Positions 43,201 through 54,775 of a stretch of DNA of 64,000 nt are shown piece after piece. Both the position numbers and the translations under genes were made by a program. The notes under the pieces were generated by a model. That model was given only the letters and a program-made list of their open reading frames with translations. It did not search any database and had not been told where the DNA came from. Position 1 is the stretch's first letter; every line of letters begins with the position of its first letter. This DNA is from Dactylorhiza incarnata (lineage: Eukaryota; Streptophyta; Magnoliopsida; Asparagales; Orchidaceae). The DNA lies in assembly GCA_033032865.1 (NCBI GenBank), contig JAWHQI010000262.1, positions 3,231,501-3,295,500 of the forward strand, in the 5' to 3' direction.

Positions 43201-44721
43201 TGATTAATATACACCTAGAGGGGGGGGGGGGGTGATTAGGCGTTTATAACGTTATTTTGTCCTTTAAACTATTTAGCACAGTACACAAGCAAACCAGAAA
43301 ACAGACAAAGATTTATAGTGGTTCCCTTCATGACAATATGTCAAGATGTAGTCCACTATCCCTCCAACCTATCTAGCAATGTGCTAGACTAGGCAACTTC
43401 TCCAAAAACTCAAATCTCCTTTACAATACAGTAGATCTTACAACTCGGATCACAAAGGATCCTACCTCAGCCCTCACACAGGAAAGTTTACTCTCAGGTT
43501 ACAAAAACCCTATTAATAACTCAGACTTTACAAGCCCTACCAAACACTTAGATATTCACCAAGATCCTACTAACCACTCAGATCTTCACCAAGATCCTAC
43601 CAAACTCAGACTCACACAGAACCCTACAAAATGAGAAGGTTATTTTGCTGTTGTACAAGAGAAGGCTTGAATGATAGAGCTTTTCACTGAATGGACTTCT
43701 TCTTCTTCTTCTAGTAGATGTAGCCTTAGAGATCTTTTGGATCACCAAAGCTTTCTTTAGAATCTTCTTTTGAAAAATATCATATTATATATTTTAACCA
43801 GGGAAGATGATTCTTTCTTTGATCTTCACATCACAACAATGAAGACTTCTTGTTCATCACTTTTCTCCTTTTAAATGTGAGTGTGAAAGTAAGAGAGTAA
43901 GAGCAAAAGAACTGTACATTGATTTCAAAATTCTCTCTATTTATATTTTTCTGCACTTTTGCTTAAAAGCCCTCAATAATTTATTTTATAATTAATTGGG
44001 CCATCCAGGAATATAGACTGGAATGGAATACTAATATGCCATAAATGCTTTGCCGTTTTTGAAACTTGCATAATATGAAAGTATTTCATATTCTACTTTA
44101 ACTGCTGTGTAACAACTAGATCTGCAGAGAATATATTATTAATTATTCCTTTATTAGTGCATAAGATAGGCGTCGTATATATTCCATGTATATCAATTTC
44201 CAAGAAAGATCAGTGCATTAAATGCAGCTCTGCAATTGTCAAGACGACAAACTTCCTTCAAGAGGATATCATTTTGATCATCAAGACGATATATGTTCTT
44301 CACGACGATGTCGTCTACATACTTCTGTCTTCATAACTTATTAAGATATATAGACGATATACTTCATTCTAGACGATATTGCTTGATGTTTCAGTCTGCA
44401 TGATGTATATTTAATCTTCAAGATGATATGACTACTTCAAGACAATATTTAGACCTTTGTCTGCACGATCTTTACTTAACCATTTCAATGATTAAACTTC
44501 TTCAAGATGACATCCTTCTATCTCAACGATGTATGGCTCAGCATCCAGACGATTTTTAACTTAAATGATTTTCACTTCTATTATAGTCTTGAGACATGAG
44601 ATTGTATCTTTGATAAATCTGTCACATCATGAACTAAAACATAATATCAAAAACAAATTTGTTTATCTATACTCGTGTTCCTTCTTCAAATCTAGGAACA
44701 TTGAGGGCTTACTTCCCAACA
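43201..44721 (-). repeat. SIRE2 3' LTR
   Basis: On minus it starts TGTTGGGAAGT at 44721, after a decayed polypurine tract (AAATAGGAAGAGAT), and ends near 43201 (plus TGATTAATATACACC). It has a G13 run at 43220-43232, minus-strand TATAAATA at 43945-43938 and, upstream of the TATA, a cluster of CAAGACGAT/ATCGTCTTG words (44235-44560). It is about 1521 bp, longer than SIRE1's. Confidence 0.75.
43938..43945 (-). promoter_or_regulatory. TATA box of SIRE2 LTR
   Basis: Minus-strand TATAAATAG in the SIRE2 LTR, placed downstream of the CAAGACGAT motif cluster. Confidence 0.6.
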
Positions 44722-44896
44722 ATCTCTTCCTATTTGAAGAAGCCAGAACTTACAATTATAGATAAGCTTGACTAACAAATATATTCAATAAAAATCAAAC
44801 AAAACTTAGAACACTTGATATATTGATTAAATATTGACCCAGAAGAATAAAGAAATATTAATCAGGAATGTAAGACATAAAAATGTGCATTGTGTT

Positions 44897-45583
44897 TGTA
44901 CATACCCGTATTTGCTGAGCGGGACCCCAGGCTCGAGATAGGGAAAAAAAGCAAGGAGGGCATTCGCCCAGGTCAAAGAAGGTGGACACTCGCGGGACAC
45001 TCGCCTGGGGGACCAGGGTCCCTGCGGGTGGCACCCTCCAGGGCCATTCGCCCCGCTGGTGCCGGAAGGCCTTGTGTAAGGAAGGCTGGGCCAGAGGTGC
45101 CTTCACAGACCACTCGCACAAGAGGTTTTGGGGGGGGGGGGGGGGGGGGGGGTAAAATTACATATATACCCTTCATGGGCTGCAAATAGCCCTTCAAAAC
45201 AACGGAGTTTGGCTATTAGCAAACCAATTTGGGGTGCGTTTAGTAAATCCAAAAGGCAGGATTATGCTATTAACAGACCAGGCTAGAAGAGTTATATATA
45301 GACCATGAAGGGCACCTTTGGAGAGGATCCCAGTTCTAGGCTTCTTCCTCCTTACGTTCTTTGGTTAGCTCCTCAGGCTCTCCAAGGTGTCCGGCTTCAG
45401 CTTTGGCTTGGGAGGGGAAGCGCTCTAAGATCTTCCAGGTGTGTGGTGGGACCTCCTTACTGTAGCCAAGGGTCTGTGTTAAGCTCCTAGTCTCCAGTCT
45501 GTTGCTTCCGCGGGATTAGTAAGTGCTACCAACCCCTCTAAGGGGTCCGATCTGCTCGTTGGGGCCAAGTCTTGGTTCCAACA
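44897..45583 (+). repeat. Tat2 left LTR (inverted, plus orientation)
   Basis: It starts TGTACATACCCG and ends CCAACA at 45583, followed by TTTT and the primer site. It aligns as the reverse complement of 48860-49529 over its whole length. It contains a run of 23 G at 45130-45152 and TATATATA at 45293-45300. Confidence 0.92.
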
Positions 45584-45587
45584 TTTT

Positions 45588-45599
45588 TGGTGCGGTGAG
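45588..45599 (+). other. Tat2 primer binding site next to left LTR
   Basis: TGGTGCGGTGAG begins with the TGG that pairs with tRNA CCA and lies 4 nt after the LTR end. The tRNA is not identified. Beyond these 12 nt the sequence is antisense pol, not leader. Confidence 0.75.
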
Positions 45600-46539
45600 G
45601 CACTGGACTTCCTTCTCATTCCTCTGTGATCCCAACTCCTGGATTGCCTTTACATTATCAGGGTTAGGTTCCACCCCCCGCTGGGGTGAGTAAGTGGCCC
45701 AGGAACTTCCCTCGTCTAGCCCCAAAGACACACTTCTGGGGGTTGAGTTTCATCTTGAACTTGCGCAAGTTCCCGAAGGTCTCTTTAGGGTCCTGATGGT
45801 GGGACTCAAGGTCCCGACTCTTAATCATGAGATCGTCCACATACACTTCTATGTTCCTTCCCTTCTGTTCTCGAAACACCCTGTCCATCATCCGTTGATA
45901 AGACGTCCCTGCATTCTTTATCCCAAAGGGCATCAGCTTATAGAAGTAGCACCCATCCCCTATGATGAAAGAGACATCCTTGACATCGAGAGGGTGCATG
46001 CAGATCTGATGGTAACCTGAGAAAGCATCTAGAAAACTCATTAGGGAAAAACTGATGGCTGAGTCAACCAACGCGTCGATTCGAGACAGGGGGTAACAAT
46101 CATTGGGGCATGATTTATTTAGTAAAGAAAAGTCTACACACATCCTCCACTTACCATATCCCTTCTTTACCATTAAAATGTTAGAGACCCAGCCTGGGTA
46201 CTGGATCTCGGAGACAAAACCTGCCCTGAGAAGCTTGCTCACTTCCTCCCGGATTTGTCCTTCCAGCTTGTCTGCGGTGGACCTCTTCTTCTAACGGATG
46301 GGACGGGTGCCGGGGTTGAGGTTGAGGCGGTGGCAGGACACATCTGCATCGATCCTTTGCATGTCCGCAACACTCCAAGCAAAGACGTCCATATTTTCCT
46401 GGACGCAAGCTAGGATCCTCCTCCGGTCCTCGGGGTTGAGCTCCCCACTGATCTTCACTTTTTCGATCTCCCCTGCCCGGGAGATGACCTCCAGCTCCAC
46501 TAACTCCTCCACGGCCTCTTTCCTGGACTGCTCCCCCAA
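45600..46539 (-). pseudogene. Tat2 RT, truncated
   Basis: The frame enters at 46539 (GEQSRKEAVEELVE) and passes stops or frameshifts near 46290 and 45665. RT shows KWRMCVDFSLLNKSCPND, FLDAFSGYHQI, MPFGIKN and an intact YVDDLMIKS. It ends at EVQCLT, the point where Tat1 continues TGKLARLS. From there the DNA is the reverse complement of the primer site and LTR. The missing RNase H and integrase mean it could not have mobilised itself. Confidence 0.9.
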
Positions 46540-47351
46540 CCAACTTCTTTCTCTTCTCCGCCCGCTGGTGTCTCTACATCTTTCGCCTCCTCTCCTTCTT
46601 CTCTGACCTCCATCATCTCCTCTGCCCTTTCTCCCTGGGCTTCACCTTCTTCTCCTCCTCCTCCCACTTTTCTTCCTTCTTCTCCTGCCTCTCCTGGCAT
46701 TACCGGCTCCCCCATCTCCCTATCCCACTCATCGGCCTCTTCCATCCAGGCGATGGTGTTCACGACGATCATGTAGCACTGCCTTGCCACCATAGGGTCT
46801 TCCCTTACCCATACCTGGGCTCCCCCTGCATTGAACTTGACGCATTGATGAAAAGTAGAGGGGACGCATCGGAATGTGCTGATGAGGGGCTGTCCGAAGA
46901 TGGCACTATAGCTATTGGGGGCATCCACGATGATGCAGCGGCAATATCGAGACTGCCCTCCCAAGATGACATGGAGCCCCACTCCTCCCTCCACCTCTTT
47001 TCTTTCCACCGAGAATCTAAACAACGGATCGTCCGAGGCCAACACCCTTCTATCCTCCACCTTCATTTCATCAAACGCCTTTTTGAAAATGACGTTGATC
47101 GAGCTCCTGTTATCCACGAGGATCCGAGAGATGGTGAAGTTCTCGATGGCCGTCTGGATAAGCAGCGCATTGCAGAATGGGCCCTCATGGCCCGACATAT
47201 CCTTCTGAGTAAACGTGATCTTTTCTGCTGGGGGTGGGGCTTGGGATGTCGAAGCAAAGCTCCGACGATATATGGAGTGGAGGCTCACCTTCTGGGACGC
47301 ACTGACCCCAACACCCCCATGGATCACTCTGATCCCTCCTCGGGTCCCCAC
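46500..47351 (-). pseudogene. Tat2 protease region
   Basis: Collinear with Tat1 protease and linker. The active site reads ILVDNRSS, so the Gly of the usual DNGSS (kept in Tat1) is replaced by Arg, which should abolish activity. YSAIFGQPLI is kept. A Gly/Glu-rich linker runs to the stop at 46500. A frameshift near 46535 separates it from RT. Confidence 0.88.
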
Positions 47352-47403
47352 GTCAACCTTGTCCTCACACCTCTCTTCCTCCTCCTCCTGAGGAAGGACC
47401 TAC

Positions 47404-48810
47404 TCAATCCTCACTGGTAGCTTCTCCCGCTGCGCCGGCACTCTGGCCCCCCTCGTCTCCAAGAACTCTGGCAGGTGGCAATCGCGTGACCTTCCTCCTG
47501 GTAGAATTCACAATAGGGCAACGCCACCCCCTCCCCTCGGCCTCCGCCCCTCTGTTCCTCCTCCTGATCCCGGCTCCTCTTCCTCTTCCTGCTCTTCCTC
47601 TCCCGACCACCATCACCAGCTGAGGTGGGGGAGGAGGTGACCTCGGGCCCTGCCTCCACCCTAGATGATTGGGTCTTCCTTGTCCTCCTTGGAAGTTGCC
47701 CCCTCCCTGGTGGAAGCCCCTTCCTGGACCCTGCACGCCTCCTCCTTGCTGCCTCCACCCCTACTCCAGGGACCTTGCCTCTTCTCTTTTCCTTTCTTCC
47801 GGCTTCCTAACCTGCAACTCGCTCAGCCTTGCCAACCTTTTTGTGAACTCAGGGTTAGCTTCCTCCCTTTCTATCTCCTCCGCCGCCCGCTCCATCAGCT
47901 CCTCGAAGGATAAGGGGCCCTCCTCTACATGCTCATCTTGAAGAAACCCTCATGCAAACCTACTATAAAGGCAAGCTGGAGGGTGAACCCGAGCACCTCC
48001 TGTATGAGAAGAACCTACTCCTAAAAAGGTCTACATAGTTGGCCAACAACTCCCCGTCCTCTGCTTGATGTTGAAGAGCTCCTTCTTCCTCTTTTTCGAT
48101 GTTGAGAAGCACAACAAGAAACTGAAACGCAGATCTTCGAAGGCATAAATCGATCCTGCAGGCAGCTGGTGAAACCAGTCCCTCGCCTTCTCCTTCAGGG
48201 TGGTGGCGAAGAGTCAGCATTTGAGGAGACCATATATTCGTACCACTGCAGGTGCTGAACCGGGTCATCCTTACTGGTGTACAACATCATGGCCGACTCC
48301 CCGAACCCCTCGGGTAGTGGTGCTAAGAGCACCAATTCGCTAAATGGGCTTCCCCCATTCACCCCTCTCACCTGCTCCACTCTCCCCATGACCTCCATGG
48401 GCGACCCTGCTCCTGACGGTCTCACGCTCGTGAGGGGGCCATTCGCCGGGATCCCACTTATCGGGGTCTCACTTGTCGGGGTCCCGCTTGCTGGGTGCAT
48501 GCTCACTGGGACCTCACTTGCACTCGCTAGGCTGGGGAAGATTTCCCGGCCCGCGAGATCTCACCCTGGTGCCTGAACCGACACCTCCTTTCTCATCCTC
48601 TGCCCAGGGGAATTCTCTCCAGCTCCTGACGGCGTGTCCATCGGGGGCACAGGGGTTGTGAGACCCACTAGCATCGTGGAAAGAGCGTACTGCATTTCCC
48701 CAAGTAGGTCCCTTATGATGTCTGTCAGCATTTCTGTTGTTACTAGCGCGCCGGGTGGTGTTGTTTTGCTGAGATTCGCGTCTCACTCATCTTCTCTTAC
48801 CATATCACTT
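47404..48810 (-). pseudogene. Tat2 gag
   Basis: The gag N-terminus is readable as KTTPPGALVTTEMLTDII and, after a stop, PFSELVLLAPLPEGFGES.MMLY. The capsid core segment follows with frameshifts (KEKARDWFHQLPAGSIYAFE near 48200-48130). A zinc-finger region near 47520 (CEFYQEEGHAIATC) corresponds to YCDFHDDEGHATATC of Tat1. Many frameshifts and stops make it a clear pseudogene. Confidence 0.82.
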
Positions 48811-48844
48811 CCTTGGAACTTTCTTGTGCTAACTGCTCTCTATT

Positions 48845-48856
48845 CTCACCGCACCA
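48845..48856 (-). other. Tat2 primer binding site next to right LTR
   Basis: Minus-strand TGGTGCGGTGAG, 3 nt after the LTR end at 48860 and identical over 12 nt to the site at 45588-45599. Here it continues into leader (AATAG), so this is the original 5' end of the element. Confidence 0.8.
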
Positions 48857-48859
48857 AAA

Positions 48860-49529
48860 TGTTCGAACCTAGACTTCGCCCCAACGAGGAGATTGGACCC
48901 CTTAGAGGGGGCAGGTAGCACCTACTGATCCCGCAGAAGCAACAGACTAGAGACTAGGAGTTTAACACAGACCCTTGGATACAGTACGGAGGTCCCACTA
49001 CATACCCGGAAGATCTTAGAGCGCTTCCCCTCGCAAGCCAAAGCTGAACCCGGGCACCTTGGAGAGCCTGAGGAGCTAACCAAAGAACCTAATGAGGAAG
49101 AAGCCTAGAATTGGAATCCTCTCCAAAGGTGCCCTTCATGGTCTATATATACCTCTTCTAGTTTGGTCTGCTAATAGAGTAATCCCGCCTTTGGATTTTA
49201 CTAAACGCACCCCAAATTGGTATGCTAACAGCCAAAATCCGCCGTTTTGAAGGGCTATTGGCAGCCCATGAAGGGTATATAGTTAATTTTACCACCCAAA
49301 ACCCCCTGGGAGAGTTGTCCGTGAAGGCACCTCTCGCCCAGCCTTCCTTACACTAGGCCTTCCGACACTAGCGGGGCAAATGCCCCTGGAGGGTGCCATC
49401 CGCAGGGACCCTGGTCCCCCAGGCAAGTGTCCCGCGAGTGTCCACCTTCTTTGACCTGGGCGAATGCCCTCCTTGCTTTTTTCCCTATCTCGAGCATGGG
49501 GTCCCGCTCAGCAAATACGGGGTTGTACA
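48860..49529 (-). repeat. Tat2 right (true 5') LTR
   Basis: 670 bp, starting TGTACAACCCCG on minus at 49529. It is related to the Tat1 3' LTR and is the reverse complement of 44897-45583 with small differences. The long G run of the left copy is absent. TATATATA lies at 49151-49143. Confidence 0.92.
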
Positions 49530-49553
49530 GTGTTCCTAAGATCTTTTTCTTCA

Positions 49554-51115
49554 TTAATCCTCTTGAACAACTTTCACTTTTCCATATGATCCAGCCTTCT
49601 TAGATTGTTCAGCTTCAGCCAACTTTTCCTTTTGCCTTTCAAAATAGTTGTATGGTTTGGGATGATATCTGAGAGGAGCATGTGTAGGCACTGAAGGATC
49701 TCCCATCTTAACCTTGTTCCAATAATCTAGTATACCAACTTCACCCAATTCATATTTGTGTCATTCTTCAGAGCTATAAAATTGACCTTTATCATACTTT
49801 CCTTGCTGGTATAGTGTCCAGGTATTTAATATAATATCCCTTGAACAAGGGCTCCATTTTTCAAAATTTGGATTCTTCTTGACTTCCTCCTTTCTTTTTC
49901 TCTTGGCCTCCTGCTCTGCTTGATTTTCATGATGTCTCTTTCTCCTTTTAGATTGGTACTCATCAGTGAAATAATTTTGATATGTTTCAGGTTGTAAATT
50001 TTGCTTTGAAAGATCTTTTGTCATTGGAACATTTGAAGGTCCCTCACGGATGATACTTCCTTCTGGAATAGGATGTTGATAAGCAATCCTATAATCTATT
50101 TGATCAAGATCTATGGAGAATTTTACGTCATTGGATAGCCACATGGCATGATGGCTTGACTTGATCTCCCCCTTTTTGGCTTCTAAAAATATTTCTTTAG
50201 AGAGCGAGGCCTGGGAATTCTGAAGTTGTCTAGAGAGAAGGGCATTAAGAGTTCCAACTGCATCCATGAGAGTGCCTTGAGTAGTTCTGAGAGATTGAGT
50301 GAGAAGTGAGGAGAGCTGATTTTGTGTAACATGAAGCTGTTGAAGTAGATTTTCACCAACAATATCTACTAGCTCATAAGAGAATTGAGTAATAGATTAT
50401 ATTCTTTGAAGGATAGTATTAACAACATCTTTTAAGTCATTAAAGGTCATATACTGATTCTGAATAATTGCTTGTTGATTATCTCTTAATGTTGCCATTC
50501 TATCAAGCACTATGTTAAATTGTTGTCCAATCAGCAAGGTTGCTTCATTGATATGGGCTATTTCATTTTCTGTGTTAGCAACAACATTTGTAGCAGTATG
50601 ATACACATTTGCATTTTGATGATTTATATGTTGAATTTCCTCTTGCAAAACATGTATCCTTGCAGACAGCTCATCTTTACAACTTGTGACAGCATTATTG
50701 ACATATGCTTCAAAGTGTATTCTCTGCCTTTCAAATAGGGCTTCCATTTGAGACATGAGATCAATGGATGTGGTTGTGGGGGCCGTGAAGATTGGAGAAT
50801 GTTGCTCATTTACTTTTCTTGGAGGTGAGGACAGTAGTGTGATCTAAATAGTAGACTCCCCCTCCATTGTTGCAGGGATATCAGAGGGCTGCTCACATTC
50901 ATTTTCTTGAGTATTTTGATGCATATTTGGGCATTTGCAAATATTTTAGACAATGCAGTGCAGTATAGTCGAGTAGGCTCAGTGAGAACATACTCTAATT
51001 CTGAAGCATATAGCAAGGTAATTACCATGTCAAGATCTTCATCAACACCTTTGAAGACATCATTCAATAACTTTCCTCTAGATAGAACTTTCTCATTTGA
51101 CATCTTTAGCACCAT
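49554..51115 (-). pseudogene. SIRE2 env-position ORF, decayed
   Basis: Homologous to the SIRE1 ORF at 6468-9220. The C-terminus reads LRYHPKPYNYFERQKEKLAEAEQ where SIRE1 has a PPRYLPKPFLYFKRKE stretch. The middle (50756-50397) is a Gln/Ala/Ile-rich coiled coil (ELSARIHVLQEEIQHI). The N-terminal exon (51115-50900) keeps LEYVLTEPTRLY but lacks the several-hundred-base part corresponding to SIRE1 8900-8240, so a deletion removed most of exon A and the intron. Several stops and frameshifts are present. Confidence 0.75.
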
Positions 51116-51630
51116 TACTTGTTGCAGGAAGTCATCAAGAGGAAGAAGATTAAGATGGGATTCTAGGGTTTTGTGTGTGCAATTTCTATGCTTTCACATT
51201 GTCTAATATGTACTATTATGCTTTTGGAAGGTAAAGAAGTGCGTACCTGATAAAATCTTGTAGAATCATTTTGAAAAGCCCGTAATTGTAGCATAATTAT
51301 GACGCTCATGTGACCTGTGACGTCATCTTCTCGTCAAGATGGTGTATTCAGTATCATCTTGATTACAAATGCATTGTCGTCGAGAGTATAGTATTGTCTT
51401 GATTCATCAAGATGATTGTTATAATTTCCAGTATTTTCTAGACAAATCTACTGTATTCCTTAGTCAATATGTTGTTGCTGTCATTCAAAAAACTAAAAAT
51501 GTTAGTCTTCTTTAGGGTGGATCTTCTAATCCATCCCATCAACATTATAAGTTAATCACTACTATAAATGAAGGATGAAATTCAACATGCCCAATTTTTA
51601 AGAACTTAGCATTCCCAATTCAATTTTGAA
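51116..51630. promoter_or_regulatory. SIRE2 spacer before env-position ORF, ATCTTGA motif cluster
   Basis: Non-coding spacer between RNase H and the env-position ORF. It has CTCGTCAAGATGG, TATCATCTTGAT, TTGTCTTGATTCATCAAGATGAT and similar words at 51325-51420. These resemble the motif cluster of the SIRE2 LTR (44235-44560), not that of SIRE1. No clear TATA box was found. Confidence 0.5.
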
Positions 51631-52071
51631 TTAATAGAACTTAGACTTATCAAGGGGCTTGGTAAATATATCAGCTATTTGTCTATCTGAACTGACATTA
51701 TCAAGGAAGATATCTTCATTTTCTACATGCTCCCTGATGAAATGATATCTAATCTCAATATGCTTTGTTCTACTATGTGCCACAGGATTTTTAGCTATAG
51801 AGATGGCACTAGAGGAATCACAGAATAGAGATGTTCTCTTAATATGTAGATTGTAATCCTCTAATTGGTGTTGAATCCAAAGGAGTTGTGCACAACAACT
51901 ATCAACATAGATATATTCTGATTCAGCTGTGGAGATAGCAATGCAATTTTGATTTTTGCTACCACAGTACACAAGTCTTCTCCCCAAGAACTGACAAGTT
52001 CCTGAAGTGCTTTTTCTATACTCTGCATCCAACAAAGTCTGCATCAGAATACCCACACAGCTCAAAGTCAT
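51631..52071 (-). pseudogene. SIRE2 RNase H
   Basis: Copia RNase H with [41 protein letters not shown] and TKHIEIRYHFIREHV, ending at DIFTKPLDK. It is frameshifted relative to RT near 52030, inside the GYSDADF segment. Confidence 0.9.
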
Positions 52072-53251
52072 TTGACTTAGGATACCACGGTCCTAGATTA
52101 GGAGTACCCTTCACATATCTCAAAATACTTTTGACTGCTAAGTAATGAGATTCTTTGGGGTTCACTTGATATCTTGCATATACACATGTAGCAAACATGA
52201 TGTCTGGCCTACTAGCAGTGAGGTAGAGCAATGAGCCAATTATGCTTCTATACATGGACTCATTATAGAGTTTCCCCTTTTCATCCTTGTCTAGTGACAT
52301 ATTTGATCCCATAGGAGTTCTTATAGGGGTGCAGTTCTCCATTCCAAATTTCATTATGATATCCAAGGTAAATTTGGTCTGAGAAATGAAAATTCCTTCC
52401 TTAGATTTCTTTACTTGAATACCTAACAAATATTTGAGCTCTCCCATACTGCTCATTTCAAATTTGCTTTGCATGAGCTTAGCAAATTTCTTGCAAAGAT
52501 TCCCATCAGTTGATGCAAATATAATATCATCAAAATATATTTGGACTAAAAGGATCTGGCCCTACAATTCTCTTAAGAAAAGAGTCATATCTATTTTCCC
52601 TCTTGAGAAATTGTTTTCAAGAAGAAAGGTAGACAGTGTCATATATCAAGCCCTTGGTGCTTGCTTCAAGCCATACATGGCTTTCCTTTGAAAATAAACA
52701 TAATTAGGATGGTCCTGTGAGATAAAACCTGGTGGTTGAGCTATAAAGACCTCCTCCTTCAAGTCTCCATTCAGAAATGTTGATTTGACATCCATTTAGT
52801 AGTCTTTGTAACCCTTGAATGCAATATATGCTAGAAAAATTCTGACGGACTCCAATCTAGCTATATGAGCAAATGTCTGATCAAAATCTATGCCTTCCTC
52901 CTTCCTGTATCGTTAGGATACTAGTATTGTTTTATTCTTTATGATCACTCTAGCTGCATCCATCTTGTTTCTGTAGACCCACTTTGTCCCAATGATATAA
53001 TGCCTATGTGTTCTTGGAACAAGCTTCCAAACTTTGCATCTCTTGAATTGGTTGAGCTCTTCTTGCTTGGACATAACCCAGACTTGGTCTTGGTTAGCTT
53101 CCTCAAATTTCTTTGGTTCAAGTTTTGATAGTAAACTGAGGTGCAGGCTTACATTCATAGCATTACTTCTGTTTCTAACTCCATGATTAAGCTCACCAAT
53201 TATCTGGTCAGATGGATGATTTCGGAGATGTCTTCCTGTTATGGGTAGCAA
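52016..53251 (-). pseudogene. SIRE2 reverse transcriptase
   Basis: Collinear with SIRE1 [50 protein letters not shown]. The active site reads IYFDDIIF, with the Val of YVDD changed to Phe while the two Asp remain. Stops occur at about 52911, 52796, 52645 and 52565 (the last codons before the restart at 52474 are also interrupted). It would copy RNA into cDNA if intact. It is not functional here. Confidence 0.9.
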
Positions 53252-53299
53252 CCTTCGAGGTTCTTCTACTTCAGTAATTTCTTCTTAAGCTGCTGCTTC

Positions 53300-54410
53300 A
53301 GGATTACCTAAGAATTTGTATTTTCAGTATCTTCTTCTACTCTTTCTGGAATAGAGTTCTATGGAGAGAGTTCCTCCTTCTCATTAGTCTCCTATTCTCT
53401 GTTTTTCAGATTGTCTAGTCCAGCTTCAATTCCTTCACTGCATGAACTAGATAGAGGGTTATGCAGCATGGTGCTCTCATCAAAAACTATATGAATAGGT
53501 TCTTCAATTGTAAGAGCATTCTTATTGAAGACTCTGTAGGCTTTGATATGCTTGTTATATCCTACAAAGATACCTTCATAACTCTTTTCAGAATATTCGG
53601 TAATCTAATGCTTATTATTCTTCAACGCATAGCATTTACTTCAGAAAATTCTGAAGTAAGCTAGTGTGGCTTCTTACCTTTAATCATCTCATAAGGAGTA
53701 TAGTTATGGTTCTTATTGATGAGTGCTCTATTTTACACATGACATGCAGTATTGTCTGCCTCAGCTCAAAAGTATTCTGGGAGTGAGGAGTCACTCAGCA
53801 TGGCCCTACTAGCTTCAATAAGTGTTCTATTTTTCCTCTCAGCTACCCCATTATGTTGGGATGTTCTGGGAGAAGAAAACTCTTGTAAGATACCTTCTTC
53901 TTCACAAAATTTGGACATTAAATTAGATTAAAATTCAGTCCCATGATAACTTCTGATTTTGGCCACAGAGCTGTTTACTTCATTCTGAGTTTGTTTGACA
54001 AAATTCTTGAATGTACCTAGGGTATCAGACTTGTGTTTTAAAATGAATACCCAAACAAACCTATAGTGATCATCAATAATAACCAATGTATAAGCCATCC
54101 CTCCAAAGCTGTGCACTTTCATAGGGCCAAATAGGTCCATGTGGAGAAGGTATAAGCACCTTGTGGATTGTTTGTCCTGTATGCTTTTAAATGAAGTCCT
54201 TGTTTGTTTGCCCAATTGGCATTCATGAAAATGACCCATTTCTAGACAATCCAACTTAGGAGCATCTCTTACCAAATTTTCTGTCATTAATTTCTTAAGA
54301 GACTTGTAATTAATGTGGGCTAGTCTCTTATGCCACTTTACACAAGCAGACACTCCATCATTTGCTACAAAGCATACAAGTTCATTCTTCCTAATCCAAA
54401 TGAAATTCAA
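53300..54410 (-). pseudogene. SIRE2 integrase
   Basis: The GAG-pre-integrase zinc module is visible (KWHKRLAHINYKSLKKL, with CQLGK later). The core has Asp in LHMDLFGPM. The second catalytic Asp is replaced: the segment reads IRSYHGTEF where copia elements have RSDHGTEF. The Glu is kept in NGVAERKNRTL. Stops near 53928 and further downstream break the frame. It is linked to protease in the same frame. Confidence 0.88.
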
Positions 54411-54458
54411 GCAATAAATATTGACACTCCTAGTGCCTGTAAGAATAGATTCAGCATT

Positions 54459-54770
54459 CTAAGAATCCTTGATTAGGCACTCATCCTTGTGGAAGGCAAC
54501 AGTATATCTCAAGTCACATAGTTGACTAATGCTTATAAGGTTATGTTGTAACCCTTCAACATTAGCTACCCTTGTGAAAGTGATACTACCAATAGTGATC
54601 TTACCATATTCTTTGATTATACCTCTGTCAGATCCCCCAAATTTGACTTTGGGTCCATCTTCTACAGGTGCAAACTCCTTCAATAGGCATCTAGTTCCAG
54701 TGATGTGCCTGTAACAACCACTTTCCAAATACCACACAAGAGTCTTGGTGGTTTTTGGACATACCTGCAA
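54459..54770 (-). pseudogene. SIRE2 protease, active site lost
   Basis: The copia protease signature, usually WYLDSGCSRHMTG, reads WYLESGCYRHITG here. The catalytic Asp is therefore Glu, and one Ser is Tyr. The rest (KFGGSDRG, GLQHNLISISQLCD) is typical. A stop at 54459 ends it before integrase. Confidence 0.9.
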
Positions 54771-54775
54771 GATAG

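Larger units (their letters stand above)
44897..49529 (-). mobile_element. Tat2: Tat-lineage element with inverted LTRs
   Basis: Right LTR (48860-49529), primer site, gag, protease and half of RT read on the minus strand. The left LTR (44897-45583) reads on the plus strand, so the two LTRs face each other. Pol stops in the RT connection region at 45600, and RNase H, integrase, tandem repeat and antisense genes are missing. Both outer ends are the U3 end of an LTR. The whole is flanked by a perfect 5-bp target duplication. Confidence 0.9.
44892..49534. other. Target site duplication GTGTT of Tat2
   Basis: GTGTT at 44892-44896 and again at 49530-49534 directly borders the two LTR ends (TGTACA at 44897 and TGTACA ending at 49529, which is its own complement). 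A 5-bp duplication is what gypsy integrases make. Confidence 0.92.

Noticed and set aside
44897..49529. Tat2 inverted LTRs as an assembly error
   Set aside because: Both ends carry the same GTGTT next to exact LTR termini, and the inner junction has microhomology at the primer site. An error would not be expected to produce these, though long reads should still confirm.
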